Assembly: GCA_020722685.1 (NCBI GenBank)
Contig: DYKH01000020.1
Location: forward strand, 26,731-54,501
DNA length: 27,771 nucleotides
From: Caldithrix sp.
Lineage (GTDB): Bacteria > KSB1 > UBA2214 > DYKH01
Reading direction: 5' to 3'
A program made the position numbers and the translations under genes. How positions within the stretch are numbered: the stretch's first letter is position 1; every line of letters begins with the position of its first letter. The notes beneath the pieces were generated by a model that ran no database searches, was not told the DNA's origin, and saw only the letters and a program-made list of their open reading frames with translations. Below, in pieces: positions 1-8,200 of the stretch.

Positions 1-763
1 TGGCAAATTCCTGCCAGGAACTCACCTCGAGACCGGGATCATCCAGTTTGGAACCGATGGCTTGAGTCAGCTCCTTCACCTGCCTTTGATGCTCGGCGAT
101 GACGCAAATCTCGTGCACCCGATTGTCCAGAACCAACAGCTCCTGCGCCACCCGTAACGGGAGGTAAAATGAGGTCCGATCACTGATCTCATCCCCGCTC
201 TCCAGAATGCCGATGATTCGGTATGAGTCGTCGGCGATGGACCCATCGGCCGCTTGTGAGACAAAGACGAGTTCTTCACCCACCCTGGCGTCAAGCACTT
301 TGGCCAAACCCTTCCCCAAGATGACCTCACGCGCTGGGGCAGTGGAGAATGTCCTGCCATCGACAATCTTTTTTTCGAATCGAGTTGCTATGGACTCGCG
401 CTGCGGATCGACCGCTACGAGTTGCGCCGCTGTGGTTTCCTCGCCCAGCGACACCAATCCCGCTGAGTAGAGCCGCGGCGACCAACTCTCAACGCCTGGA
501 ACGCTCCCGACGGTCTCGCCGATTCTCAGGTAGTCATCGATCGTTTTGTAGAGCGAGGGCTTGTCCAGATAGCCGGCGGCGTGGATTTGGATGTGTCCCA
601 TTCGATTTCGGGTGAACATGTCGATGATGTAAGAATAGGTACCATCCGACCAGCCGATGGAGACGGACGCCAGGGCAAATCCGCCGGCCATCATGAGCAC
701 GGTAAAGAGTGTCCTTCTTTTTTGCCGTAATACATTGCGAAAGGAGAGTCTCAGCAACATCAT
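1..763 (-). CDS. ABC transporter permease, FtsX/MacB/LolE type (partial, C-terminus outside window)
   Basis: The frame is open from an ATG at 763-761 to the window edge, giving the first 254 residues. It begins with a short cytoplasmic segment, LRLSFRNVLRQKRRTLFTVL, and one hydrophobic helix, then a periplasmic region of mixed alpha/beta character containing stretches such as VILGKGLAKVLDARVGEELVFV. This is the usual layout of MacB_PCD/FtsX permeases, whose remaining three membrane helices would lie beyond the edge. The family moves lipoproteins or other hydrophobic cargo out of the inner membrane, powered by a separate LolD/MacB-type ATPase not visible here. The start overlaps the stop of the upstream LolA-like gene as ATGA, which suggests translational coupling, and a second ATG follows at once. 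The pairing with a LolA-like protein suggests envelope lipid or lipoprotein export. The exact cargo cannot be read from the sequence. Confidence 0.85.
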   Translation of the reverse strand, partial: MMLLRLSFRNVLRQKRRTLFTVLMMAGGFALASVSIGWSDGTYSYIIDMFTRNRMGHIQIHAAGYLDKPSLYKTIDDYLRIGETVGSVPGVESWSPRLYSAGLVSLGEETTAAQLVAVDPQRESIATRFEKKIVDGRTFSTAPAREVILGKGLAKVLDARVGEELVFVSQAADGSIADDSYRIIGILESGDEISDRTSFYLPLRVAQELLVLDNRVHEICVIAEHQRQVKELTQAIGSKLDDPGLEVSSWQEFA

Positions 764-1518
764 GAGCGAAGGTTCCGTAGGCTGAATACGTCGCGATCGA
801 TTGGCTTGTCAAACTCCATTTGCAGGTATCGAACGATTGTCTTTTGCCCGCTCTTGTTTTGAGGCACCAACTCCATGGTTGCAGGAATCAGGCGGTGGCC
901 AAATTCCCTGTAGTCCTTGAAGTATATGACCCGCAACAGCGTCCCCTTTTCATCGAAATACTTTTCCCAAACGGGGATATAGTCGTTTCGCCGGACGGCC
1001 GTGATGATTTTTCCCCAGACAATCGGCAAGCCTTCTTTGGGAATCGCTTCGATATAGAGTAGATCCCCGTCGCCATCCTCCGGTGCAATTAATTTATAGT
1101 AAAAATCCTCCAGCAGAGAAAATTCGCTCACCAGATCGTCATTGGTCAAGTCCGATCCCATCCAGGAGCTCATCATCATGGAGGGCGGGATTTTGACGAC
1201 CTTATTCGTATTCGGCAGGTAATTCCACATCTCATTGCCGATGCGCAGCGTGGCGACACCTTTTTCTTTGGGCGGCGAGATGATCCTGATAAAAGTTTTG
1301 TTCATGCCTTGGGTCCACACCTGCATGCGGAGCGTTCTCTCCCAATGGGGAGTGACGATTTGCATCTCCAATTCGCCCGCGCTGGAGTTGCTGCGATACA
1401 GCTCATCCAGCTTCTTGACGATTTCACGCACATCGACATCCGCGCCGCTGCACAGAGAAGAAAATGTTAGAAACGCCGCGAGTAATAACAAGCAAAATCC
1501 GTTATAACGAAACTTCAT
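760..1518 (-). CDS. LolA-like outer-membrane lipoprotein-sorting protein
   Basis: This 252-residue protein has a signal peptide (KFRYNG, then a hydrophobic stretch to about residue 22, cleavage probably near residue 26). No lipobox is present, so it is probably a soluble periplasmic protein. The mature part resembles the LolA-like family found next to MacB-type permeases and RND exporters. It has a beta-rich body with the typical segments MNKTFIRIISPPKEKGVATL and GNEMWNYLPNTNKVVKIPPS, followed by MMMSSWMGSDLTNDDL. Members are thought to bind lipid or lipoprotein acyl chains in a half-open barrel. A good ribosome site (GAGGTTAAG) lies right before the ATG. The stop codon overlaps the start of the permease gene, which supports a joint role. 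It is not a canonical LolA by sequence, so the name describes the fold family rather than a proven function. Confidence 0.85.
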   Translation of the reverse strand: MKFRYNGFCLLLLAAFLTFSSLCSGADVDVREIVKKLDELYRSNSSAGELEMQIVTPHWERTLRMQVWTQGMNKTFIRIISPPKEKGVATLRIGNEMWNYLPNTNKVVKIPPSMMMSSWMGSDLTNDDLVSEFSLLEDFYYKLIAPEDGDGDLLYIEAIPKEGLPIVWGKIITAVRRNDYIPVWEKYFDEKGTLLRVIYFKDYREFGHRLIPATMELVPQNKSGQKTIVRYLQMEFDKPIDRDVFSLRNLRS

Positions 1519-1588
1519 CTTAACCTCGCATTAAATTTACGAGATGTCCACAAAAGTAGAAGGGCAGAACGCACGACCGAGAAAGTTC

Positions 1589-2743
1589 TCACTTTATGTC
1601 GACTGGCGCATCGACAGTGCTTTTGCTGTCACGGACGCTAATGGTGCGTTCAGTATAGGTACCGTCCCCTGCAGGTCTTAAGATGACGGTGCGCATCGGA
1701 TAGGGTATCTCGATTCCCTCCTCTTGAAAGCGCTGGTGTAATGCTTTAATAAATTCTGATTGTAATAAGTACTGTGCCGAAAACTCTCGTACGCGTAACA
1801 CCGTCACAAAGGTGATGGCAAAGTCTCCAAATTCCTTCCAGCGAACCACGGGCTCCCAGCTCGTGTCCGCGCCTTGCACCTCTCTTTGCACTTTCGCGGC
1901 AACGTCAACCACGACCTTTTCCACATGCTGGAGATCGCTATCATAGGACACTCCGCAGTATACGTACACCGACATCTCTTGCTTTGGCAGATAATAATTG
2001 GTAATGATACTTTGACTCAGTTTGGAATTGGGAATGACTACCACATTGTTCGCCCAAAGCCGAATTTTGGTGTTGCGCCAGCCGATTTCTTCGACAAATC
2101 CCTCGTCCCCTGATTCCAATTTGATAAAATCGCCTACCCTGATCGGTTTGTCGAAGGTCAAATAAAAACCGGCGAACAGATTGGAGAGCGAGTCCTGCAT
2201 GGCCAAGGCGACCGCCAAGCCACCAATAGCGCCGCTGGCTAAAAGCGGGCTGATGTCTAGGCCAACGGAACGCATGAGATAAAGCAAGCCGACGGCTACA
2301 ATCAAAGTGTTGCCGATCTTGCGTACCAAGCTCGCTTGCACCTTTAGATCGCGAAAGTTTTCATGTTGTTCGGCATTTTTTAACAGGTACCACGATACCA
2401 AGCCGCCAAATAGCTTGAGGACGATGAAAGTAGTCAATATCACGCCTGCCACCCCTAACACGCTGGCCAGCGCCTTCAAGGCATGCGGATTGGATTGGAC
2501 AACATCGAGGCTTCTAATGGATTCATGCAATCCAACGAGCAGCAAAGCCAACAGAACGAATTTGCGCATAGGCAAGAGCAAAACATCATCGATCTTGGTT
2601 CCGGTTCTGCTAACGAGTGGCGATAAAATGCGCATCCAAACAATGCGAACCAAGAGGATTAGAAACAAGAAACCGCCAAGGATGGCGGATGCCGTCAATA
2701 AATCCAGTGCGGCGTTATTGGTTCCCAACCATTCTTGTAGCAT
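1589..2743 (-). CDS. Small-conductance mechanosensitive channel, MscS family
   Basis: This 384-residue membrane protein has hydrophobic helices at about 15-37, 60-76, 93-120 and 145-158. A glycine/alanine-rich pore helix follows at about 163-195 (SPLLASGAIGGLAVALAMQD), then the MscS beta-domain start DKPIRVGDFIKLE and the signature IGWRNTKIRLWANNVVVIPN. The C-terminal alpha/beta vestibule domain ends near residue 355 with EEGIEIPYP, also typical. MscS channels open under membrane tension and release solutes during osmotic downshock. The extra N-terminal helices make it longer than E. coli MscS (286 residues) but ordinary for the YnaI/YbdG-like subgroup. The start is backed by AAGGAG six bases before the ATG. 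It lies 29 bases downstream of the B12 mutase-like gene and 70 bases upstream of the LolA-like gene, so it may share their transcript. No functional link is evident. Confidence 0.95.
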   Translation of the reverse strand: MLQEWLGTNNAALDLLTASAILGGFLFLILLVRIVWMRILSPLVSRTGTKIDDVLLLPMRKFVLLALLLVGLHESIRSLDVVQSNPHALKALASVLGVAGVILTTFIVLKLFGGLVSWYLLKNAEQHENFRDLKVQASLVRKIGNTLIVAVGLLYLMRSVGLDISPLLASGAIGGLAVALAMQDSLSNLFAGFYLTFDKPIRVGDFIKLESGDEGFVEEIGWRNTKIRLWANNVVVIPNSKLSQSIITNYYLPKQEMSVYVYCGVSYDSDLQHVEKVVVDVAAKVQREVQGADTSWEPVVRWKEFGDFAITFVTVLRVREFSAQYLLQSEFIKALHQRFQEEGIEIPYPMRTVILRPAGDGTYTERTISVRDSKSTVDAPVDIK

Positions 2744-2772
2744 GAAAAACTCCTTACATTGACCGCTGCCGG

Positions 2773-4644
2773 TTACAATTGTCTTCGAATGCTCTCCGCG
2801 ACACTTTGTGCTCTTACGGCAGGCGGAACGACTCGTTCATTCTCGTCCACTACTTTTACGCTCCCATTGACGATCCTGGTTTGCCATCGGACAGCGCGTC
2901 GGAATTCGTCTCGGCATTCCCACAAATAGGGAACGGGCAGAAATCCCGCCGCAAAGATTTGATAAAGGCCGGCTGCCGTATAAGGCTCCGCAACGACGGA
3001 TTCGATGCTCGCCAGCACGGCCCGCGCGTCCGCCCGCAATTCCTCGGTGCGACGTTTGACATCCGCATGATCGGACATGTCATCGATCTGCCCGCGTTTC
3101 CGCAGCTCCCGATACCCTTCGATGGCGGCCCGGGTGATTTGGATGCTTTCGTTGATGACCGGAGGATCCGCCAAATGGGATGCTTCGGAGTAGCTCACCA
3201 CGTGCACGATGGCCGGGCTATTGGGATCGTGCGGCTCGATATCGTCCATCATAGCGCTCACGGCGGCAAGTTGTACCTTTGCTTTGTCAAGATCATGAGA
3301 AAAATAATCCAGCCCGGCGCGAGGCTGGAGAATCACCCGAAAACGCTCGTCCTCCAATTCCCGCACCAATGACAGCATGGCACGCGACTTGGCCAAGTCC
3401 TGAACTCCCCAGGTGTATTTGGGAGTATTGAGCATATTTTGCAGGATGAAATGACGGACGCCCAATCTTTTGGCGGCTCTGGCAGCGAGAACTGCTGAGA
3501 CCACATACGTCACATCATCGGCGCCGCGAAAGGCAAAATGATGCGGAATGTTCGGTTCGAAGGGCTTTCCTGTCGCGGCGATGACGCGAAGAGTTTCCAG
3601 GTGCTGTTGGAGATTCTGCATCACCGAATACGGGCCGCGGCCGTCGATCTGACAAAACCACCAAAAAGATAGCGCGTGCCAGGCGATATGGATGGTTTCT
3701 TCATACATCTTGGCCAATTGAGGAATGTTCTGTGTGCCGGCGTAGGTACGCACCAACATGGGCCGCGCATTTTTCCATACCTTCTGGAATTCCGCACGTG
3801 AGTTGATGGGAACGCCTCCGCCATTTTGCTTGTCGCCCCAATCTTCGCCAAAGTTGGACTGCGTAAGCTGGGAAGTGCCAATGGAGAGGACGTCCAAAAA
3901 ACCGTCCTTGGCTAACTGATGAGTCCAATCCAAAAACAACCGGACAGCTTCCTTGCGATCCGGCAGGTATGGCCCCACGTGCGCGCGCATCAAGGGCGGC
4001 AGGCCATTTCGGACGCCGTGATTGATGCGAGCGACTACGAGATCCTTCTCCGTGCCGAACGCAGCATAGCCAGAACGATCAACCGGCCTTGTGCTCAAGT
4101 GTCTTTCAGCGGCGATGAGCTGGCGAGCAAACTCCAGCCGCATGTCGTCATAGGCGGTCCCTTCCACCAGCTCACGCGGGCGGCGCAGAGGGTCGATCCC
4201 CAGCTTGGTCAACGTTTCACCGGGGGTTTCGTCGCCATAAAATACTTGCACCATGTCCCCGTACTTTTGCTTTATCAAAGCGCATGCTTCCGGCAAACCT
4301 GCAAAGTACATGCTGGCAATCGGGCCCTCCTGTTCCTGCAAAAGGCGCCTTTCCCGCAACTGATGCAGCAATTGTGAAAATGTTTCCACGCCGTTTTGTG
4401 GATCAAGCCGGTAGCTGAATCCCAACCGGGTGACGCGGTGCTTGGATAACCACTGCTCGAAAAAGAAAAGGTTGTCGACTTTTGCCAGCTCCGAAACAGC
4501 CTGGCAAATGTCCGCGTCGGCAATGACCACTTTGAAGCCGCAGTCTCTTAACAACTGCTCAACCGCGCTGATACCCAAGGTGTGTGCATCGACAGCCGGT
4601 CGCACCAAGCCAAAAACCTCGCCTTTGTTGACGAATGTCGCCAT
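2773..4644 (-). CDS. Cobalamin-binding mutase-like protein (fused B12 domain and GlmE-like barrel)
   Basis: This 623-residue protein opens with a B12-binding Rossmann segment. GLVRPAVDAHTLG contains the D-x-H-x-x-G motif (Asp19, His21, Gly24) whose histidine coordinates cobalt in base-off/His-on mutases, followed by the usual helix and strand ending GFKVVIAD. The rest (about 200-620) resembles the catalytic barrel subunit of glutamate (methylaspartate) mutase. Local similarities are NGGGVPINS at 274-282, RTYAGTQN at 299-306 and a C-terminal segment around 563-610 that recalls the end of GlmE. In glutamate mutase the two parts are separate chains; here they appear fused, with an extra segment at about 100-200. 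The second and third B12 motifs (SxL and GG) are not clear. A strong AGGAGG sits ten bases before the ATG. The opine-type dehydrogenase gene ends 14 bases upstream, so the pair probably acts on related amino acids. The substrate is unknown. Family assignment rests on motifs read by eye. Confidence 0.7.
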   Translation of the reverse strand: MATFVNKGEVFGLVRPAVDAHTLGISAVEQLLRDCGFKVVIADADICQAVSELAKVDNLFFFEQWLSKHRVTRLGFSYRLDPQNGVETFSQLLHQLRERRLLQEQEGPIASMYFAGLPEACALIKQKYGDMVQVFYGDETPGETLTKLGIDPLRRPRELVEGTAYDDMRLEFARQLIAAERHLSTRPVDRSGYAAFGTEKDLVVARINHGVRNGLPPLMRAHVGPYLPDRKEAVRLFLDWTHQLAKDGFLDVLSIGTSQLTQSNFGEDWGDKQNGGGVPINSRAEFQKVWKNARPMLVRTYAGTQNIPQLAKMYEETIHIAWHALSFWWFCQIDGRGPYSVMQNLQQHLETLRVIAATGKPFEPNIPHHFAFRGADDVTYVVSAVLAARAAKRLGVRHFILQNMLNTPKYTWGVQDLAKSRAMLSLVRELEDERFRVILQPRAGLDYFSHDLDKAKVQLAAVSAMMDDIEPHDPNSPAIVHVVSYSEASHLADPPVINESIQITRAAIEGYRELRKRGQIDDMSDHADVKRRTEELRADARAVLASIESVVAEPYTAAGLYQIFAAGFLPVPYLWECRDEFRRAVRWQTRIVNGSVKVVDENERVVPPAVRAQSVAESIRRQL

Positions 4645-4658
4645 ACGTGTGGGACCTC

Positions 4659-5783
4659 CTATAGTGAAGCGGATGCCGGTACATTGGTTTCCGACAGCTC
4701 GCCGATCGCCAAAAGACGCAATTCCTTGAGACTGAGCTTATCTATGCCCATCTTCTCAACAGTTCGGCCCTCCTCCCAATAATTTCTTCCGTGCATTGCT
4801 GCGGCCAAAGAGATCAGGGAATCCATCACCGGGGTCGGCACGTCCAACTTTTTGCCGATGGAACTCATAGGAACAAGACTACACGGCACATCCTCGGTGA
4901 TATAGCGCATATCCGTTTGATGGGGAGCTAAGATACCATGGTAGCCGGGATTGGCCAACATGGCTTCGCGCAACGTCTTGCCGGCGGCGTCATAGGCGAA
5001 ATAGAGCCATTCCCGCGCCGTCATCGCATGAATGCCCAACGCGGCTGCTACGGCCACCCTTTCCGCATCCAATTTCTCCAAAACTTTTGCAACCGAAGGG
5101 GAAGCTCCTTGATGATAGAACTCAAAGTCGGCCTGATCGTCGATCCAGCCGGCATTGAGAATGACAATGGCCGGATGAAACACGGCGCCGATATTATTGA
5201 AACTGGTTTTGAAAACGTTGTCGCCCGGGACAAACTGGGGAAAGGCTTCACTGATCGTGCGCAAGGTTTCCGGGATGCGATGCGCTTTTAAGGTGGCCAA
5301 GGGGATAGAATTTTTGATGCGGAAAATTTTGACCTGACCGGGGCCGGTAATCCGACTCGCATAGATAAAAGTTTGGGTTTCAGCAATGGTTACATCAAGA
5401 TTGCAGCCATGTTGCCGCAGGATTTGGTAGAATTCAATCGCTCCAAATGTGCGCCCCGGATTCAGGACAACGATCTGCTCAGGCTTGAGGTACGGCGCAC
5501 AAATCTCGGCAATGGTGGCATGCCCGGTGGCCGGCACAGCGATCATAATCACATCGGCGCCGGCCAGTGCCTTTTCCGGCTGATCGGTCGCCATGGTCAG
5601 CTTGGCAAAGCCCATAACTTCTCCGGTTACATCCACACCTCCCCTCACTTGCACAGGACGTAATCGTTCCGGAGTGCGATTGAAAAGACGAACTTGGAAA
5701 CCATGGAGTGACAAATGACCTGCCATTGCCAATCCACCATGTCCGGCCCCGATGACACAAAAAACCGGCTTGTCCGAGCTCAT
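4659..5783 (-). CDS. NAD(P)-dependent opine dehydrogenase, octopine/nopaline family
   Basis: This 374-residue protein has an N-terminal Rossmann domain starting VFCVIGAGHGGLAMAGH (glycines 12, 14, 17), then a helical domain of the octopine/nopaline dehydrogenase type. His203 (in NIGAVFHPA), Arg293 and Asp298 (in RYITEDVP) have the same spacing as the catalytic His202/Arg292/Asp297 recalled for Arthrobacter N-(1-carboxyethyl)norvaline dehydrogenase, so the enzyme is probably active. The family reversibly couples an amino acid and a 2-oxo acid by reductive condensation; some relatives oxidise other amino compounds. The full length fits the family. AGGAGG seven bases upstream of the ATG fixes the start. 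It is the first gene of the minus-strand run, followed 14 bases later by the B12 mutase-like gene. This suggests isomerisation coupled to oxidation or reduction of an amino acid, as in lysine and ornithine fermentation; that is inference. Confidence 0.88.
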   Translation of the reverse strand: MSSDKPVFCVIGAGHGGLAMAGHLSLHGFQVRLFNRTPERLRPVQVRGGVDVTGEVMGFAKLTMATDQPEKALAGADVIMIAVPATGHATIAEICAPYLKPEQIVVLNPGRTFGAIEFYQILRQHGCNLDVTIAETQTFIYASRITGPGQVKIFRIKNSIPLATLKAHRIPETLRTISEAFPQFVPGDNVFKTSFNNIGAVFHPAIVILNAGWIDDQADFEFYHQGASPSVAKVLEKLDAERVAVAAALGIHAMTAREWLYFAYDAAGKTLREAMLANPGYHGILAPHQTDMRYITEDVPCSLVPMSSIGKKLDVPTPVMDSLISLAAAMHGRNYWEEGRTVEKMGIDKLSLKELRLLAIGELSETNVPASASL

Positions 5784-5944
5784 GGGTATTTCCTCCTATG
5801 CTTACGAAAGCCCCCAAATAGGTATTGGTTTATTGACCGGCACTCAGGTCATTAGTGATCAGCGTCTTTTTCGACCCACCAGGAGCCTAACCCTCGAACC
5901 TTTCAAATGCAGACACGACTTCCCCAGATGGTTAAGAGTTGAGC

Positions 5945-5973
5945 TTTGTAGAGCCACTCCCAGCACTTTTCAA
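5945..5973 (-). promoter_or_regulatory. Candidate sigma-70-type promoter for the opine dehydrogenase run
   Basis: On the minus strand TTGAAA (5973-5968) is separated by exactly 17 bases from TACAAA (5950-5945). The match to TTGACA/TATAAT is 5/6 and 4/6. It would give a leader of roughly 155 bases before the dehydrogenase ATG at 5783. Such matches occur by chance, so this is a candidate only. Confidence 0.35.
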
Positions 5974-6005
5974 AGTAAACCCATCAAAACTCGATTATCT
6001 TCCCA

Positions 6006-6848
6006 TCAATTGTCGCCCGACAAGCTCGCACGGAATTCTTCCCACCTTTTTGACTTGCCCAATTCCACAATTCCAGCATGATATTGCTGATAAAGAAGCA
6101 TCAGAGGAATGTCCTTTGGCTGAGGTGAATTACAGAGAACGAATTGCAGCTCCTCCGGTCGATATTCGCTTCCTATCAAGTCGATCGTTTGGTGGTCGAA
6201 ATCCCTCCGAATGCCTTGCTGAAAAATATTTTGGCAAACGCCATAATCGTCGTTTTGTTGCAGACCTACAACTTGCAGCAATTTTCTTGCATAGGCATCG
6301 GCGATAAACACCGGTCGATTGGCGGCATAGAGCAAAACCGTGTCGCGACTTTCTTTGCCAAAGCCGCATTTCATGTCCGTAAGCTGTTGCCCCAAATCTT
6401 CCGCGAGGAAAACTCTTTCCAAGCCACCAGACTTTATGACAAAATCGCAAAATTTTCGGATTCTCCAAGTCTTTTGCTTGGGAAATCGACTGGCATTGAC
6501 CAGCGCTTCGAAATCTTCCACCGGGATGGTCAGCAAAGCCTCAGCCGCGAATGGCATTCCCCGTGCCCGCACATAAGCATCTAGATTCTTAATGCAGGTC
6601 CTCACCTGCGGCCAGGCAACCCGATGGACTAATAGTATGCCGACGCAAAGCTCGAAACGAAAATCTCCTTCCGTGTATTGGGGCCACCAGGTCTTTAGGG
6701 ACACCTTTTCCACCGGCCAATCCATGAGCTTGCGGTCCTGAGCGCCCACCCCTTCAAACCGGTCGGTGGTGTTTTGAATGTCACCGTCAAACCACTCCCG
6801 CAACAGCAAAAACATCTCGCGAAAATTGACCGGCGCGTCCGTCGTCAT
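6006..6848 (-). CDS. HhH-GPD (endonuclease III-like) DNA glycosylase, divergent, no Fe-S cluster
   Basis: This 280-residue protein matches the HhH-GPD base-excision repair superfamily in its second half. KCGFGKESRDTVLLYA (160-175) is the helix-hairpin-helix with the downstream helix, and RPVFIADAYARKLL follows, with Asp184 at the position of the catalytic aspartate. The wording is closest to the archaeal/thermophile endonuclease III-like subgroup. Two features are unusual. The segment normally written ILTQNTxW, which supplies the residue that fills the gap left by the flipped base, reads LLVHRVAW here (about 72-79). The C-terminal four-cysteine cluster is also missing. The stop of the upstream CNNM-type gene overlaps the ATG at 6848 by one base (TGATG), so this ATG is preferred over the TTG one codon earlier. 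It may excise a particular damaged or alkylated base, or be a diverged paralogue; specificity cannot be assigned. Confidence 0.75.
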   Translation of the reverse strand: MTTDAPVNFREMFLLLREWFDGDIQNTTDRFEGVGAQDRKLMDWPVEKVSLKTWWPQYTEGDFRFELCVGILLVHRVAWPQVRTCIKNLDAYVRARGMPFAAEALLTIPVEDFEALVNASRFPKQKTWRIRKFCDFVIKSGGLERVFLAEDLGQQLTDMKCGFGKESRDTVLLYAANRPVFIADAYARKLLQVVGLQQNDDYGVCQNIFQQGIRRDFDHQTIDLIGSEYRPEELQFVLCNSPQPKDIPLMLLYQQYHAGIVELGKSKRWEEFRASLSGDN

Positions 6849-8185
6849 CAAGGCTGCATCCCTGTTTCTTCGCTGGCACTCGGTTGTGGCGCTTCCTTGC
6901 GCGGTACCACCAGCACTTTGTCCACCCGATGCTGATCCATGTCCACCACCTCAAAGTGCATTCCACTCCATTCGAAGGTATCAGCTATGGAGGGCATTCG
7001 CCCCAAATAGGTCATCACAAAGCCGCCGACCGTTTGATAACTATTCTCGCCGGGCAGCTCATTCTGGCCAAAGATCTCTTTGAATTCATCGACCGAAAGC
7101 ATACCGTCGATGAGCCAGGAGCCGTCTTTTCTTTGCACGGCTAAAGGCTCTTCCATCTCATCCATGGAGGGGAGGTCGCCGACGATGGCCTCTAAAATAT
7201 CATAAAGAGTGACCAAGCCCTGAATCAGGCCGTATTCGTCAACCACCAAGGCGATGTGTGTGCGAGATTGTTTGAACAGCTCCAACACTCTCAGACCGAC
7301 GGCATTTTCCGGGACAAACAATGGCCGCCGCAGCCAGTTTTTCAGATCGATTTCCTGCTTTTTCATAATGCAAGTCAGTAGGTCTTTGGCCCGAACCACG
7401 CCAACCACGCGATCCAGCGTTCCCTGGACGACGGGAAAACGCGAATAGTCACTTTCCATGATCTTTTGCTGAATGACGTTCGGAGGATCATTCATGTCCA
7501 GCCAGTGCATTTCCGTGCGCGGCGTCATCAGTGCGCCCACGCGTTTGTCGCCCAGGTCAAAGACGCTCTCCACCATGTCTTTTTCCGCCTCTTCGAACAA
7601 ACCGGCCTGGATACCCTGATCCATCAGGACTTTGATTTCCTCTTCTGTGACCGGTTGCTCAGAGGGGGCAGGCACGCGCATAAGCCTCAATACCAAGTCG
7701 GTGAGGTAGCTTAGCAAACGTATAACGGGTGACGTCATGAGGAACAGTCTACGCATGTGGCCAGCCATGGCTGTTGCTATCCTTTCGGGATTGCTCAGGG
7801 CCAATCTCTTGGGCACCAACTCTCCGATAATCAGAGAGAGAAAGGTGATGCTTGCCACCACAATGCCGATGGCGACCGCATTGCTGTACTTGGCCACATA
7901 GGGAACCCCTTGCAACGCCAGCGCCAAAGATTCGGCAATGGTAGCGCCTCCGTAGGCTCCTGCCAGTATTCCCACCAGTGTAATCCCGAATTGAACCGTG
8001 GACAAAAACTGGTTGGGCGAATTGGCGAGCTCCAGAGCGATCCGTGCCTTGTTGTTGCCTTCATTCACCCATTGCCGGAGACGGGATTTTCGTGCTGAAA
8101 CGATGGCGATCTCCGACATGGCAAACACGCCGTTGGCGATGATCAGGAGAATGATGACAATAATCTCCACGCTTACACCGGACAT
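6848..8185 (-). CDS. CNNM/CorC (HlyC-like) transporter with DUF21, CBS pair and CorC_HlyC domains
   Basis: This 445-residue inner-membrane protein has three domains in family order. An N-terminal DUF21/CNNM membrane domain (about 1-190) contains ANGVFAMSEIAIVSARKSRL and GELVPKRLALSNPERIA. A tandem CBS domain follows (about 205-335, with VGALMTPRTEMHWLD and VVDEYGLIQGLVTLYDILE), and then the C-terminal CorC_HlyC domain ending near residue 430. Relatives are linked to magnesium or cobalt efflux and homeostasis; the old name haemolysin C comes from a misattributed activity. Length and architecture are standard. A purine-rich ribosome site (AGAGGACGAG) precedes the ATG. A 70-residue hypothetical gene ends 15 bases upstream, and the HhH-GPD gene starts on its stop codon, so the three probably share a transcript. 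The transported ion is not determined by the sequence. Confidence 0.93.
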   Translation of the reverse strand: MSGVSVEIIVIILLIIANGVFAMSEIAIVSARKSRLRQWVNEGNNKARIALELANSPNQFLSTVQFGITLVGILAGAYGGATIAESLALALQGVPYVAKYSNAVAIGIVVASITFLSLIIGELVPKRLALSNPERIATAMAGHMRRLFLMTSPVIRLLSYLTDLVLRLMRVPAPSEQPVTEEEIKVLMDQGIQAGLFEEAEKDMVESVFDLGDKRVGALMTPRTEMHWLDMNDPPNVIQQKIMESDYSRFPVVQGTLDRVVGVVRAKDLLTCIMKKQEIDLKNWLRRPLFVPENAVGLRVLELFKQSRTHIALVVDEYGLIQGLVTLYDILEAIVGDLPSMDEMEEPLAVQRKDGSWLIDGMLSVDEFKEIFGQNELPGENSYQTVGGFVMTYLGRMPSIADTFEWSGMHFEVVDMDQHRVDKVLVVPRKEAPQPSASEETGMQP

Positions 8186-8200
8186 TCTTCTCGTCCTCTC

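Noticed and set aside
6849..6851. TTG one codon upstream as start of the HhH-GPD gene
   Set aside because: The following ATG forms a standard one-base TGATG overlap with the preceding stop, which is the commoner arrangement.
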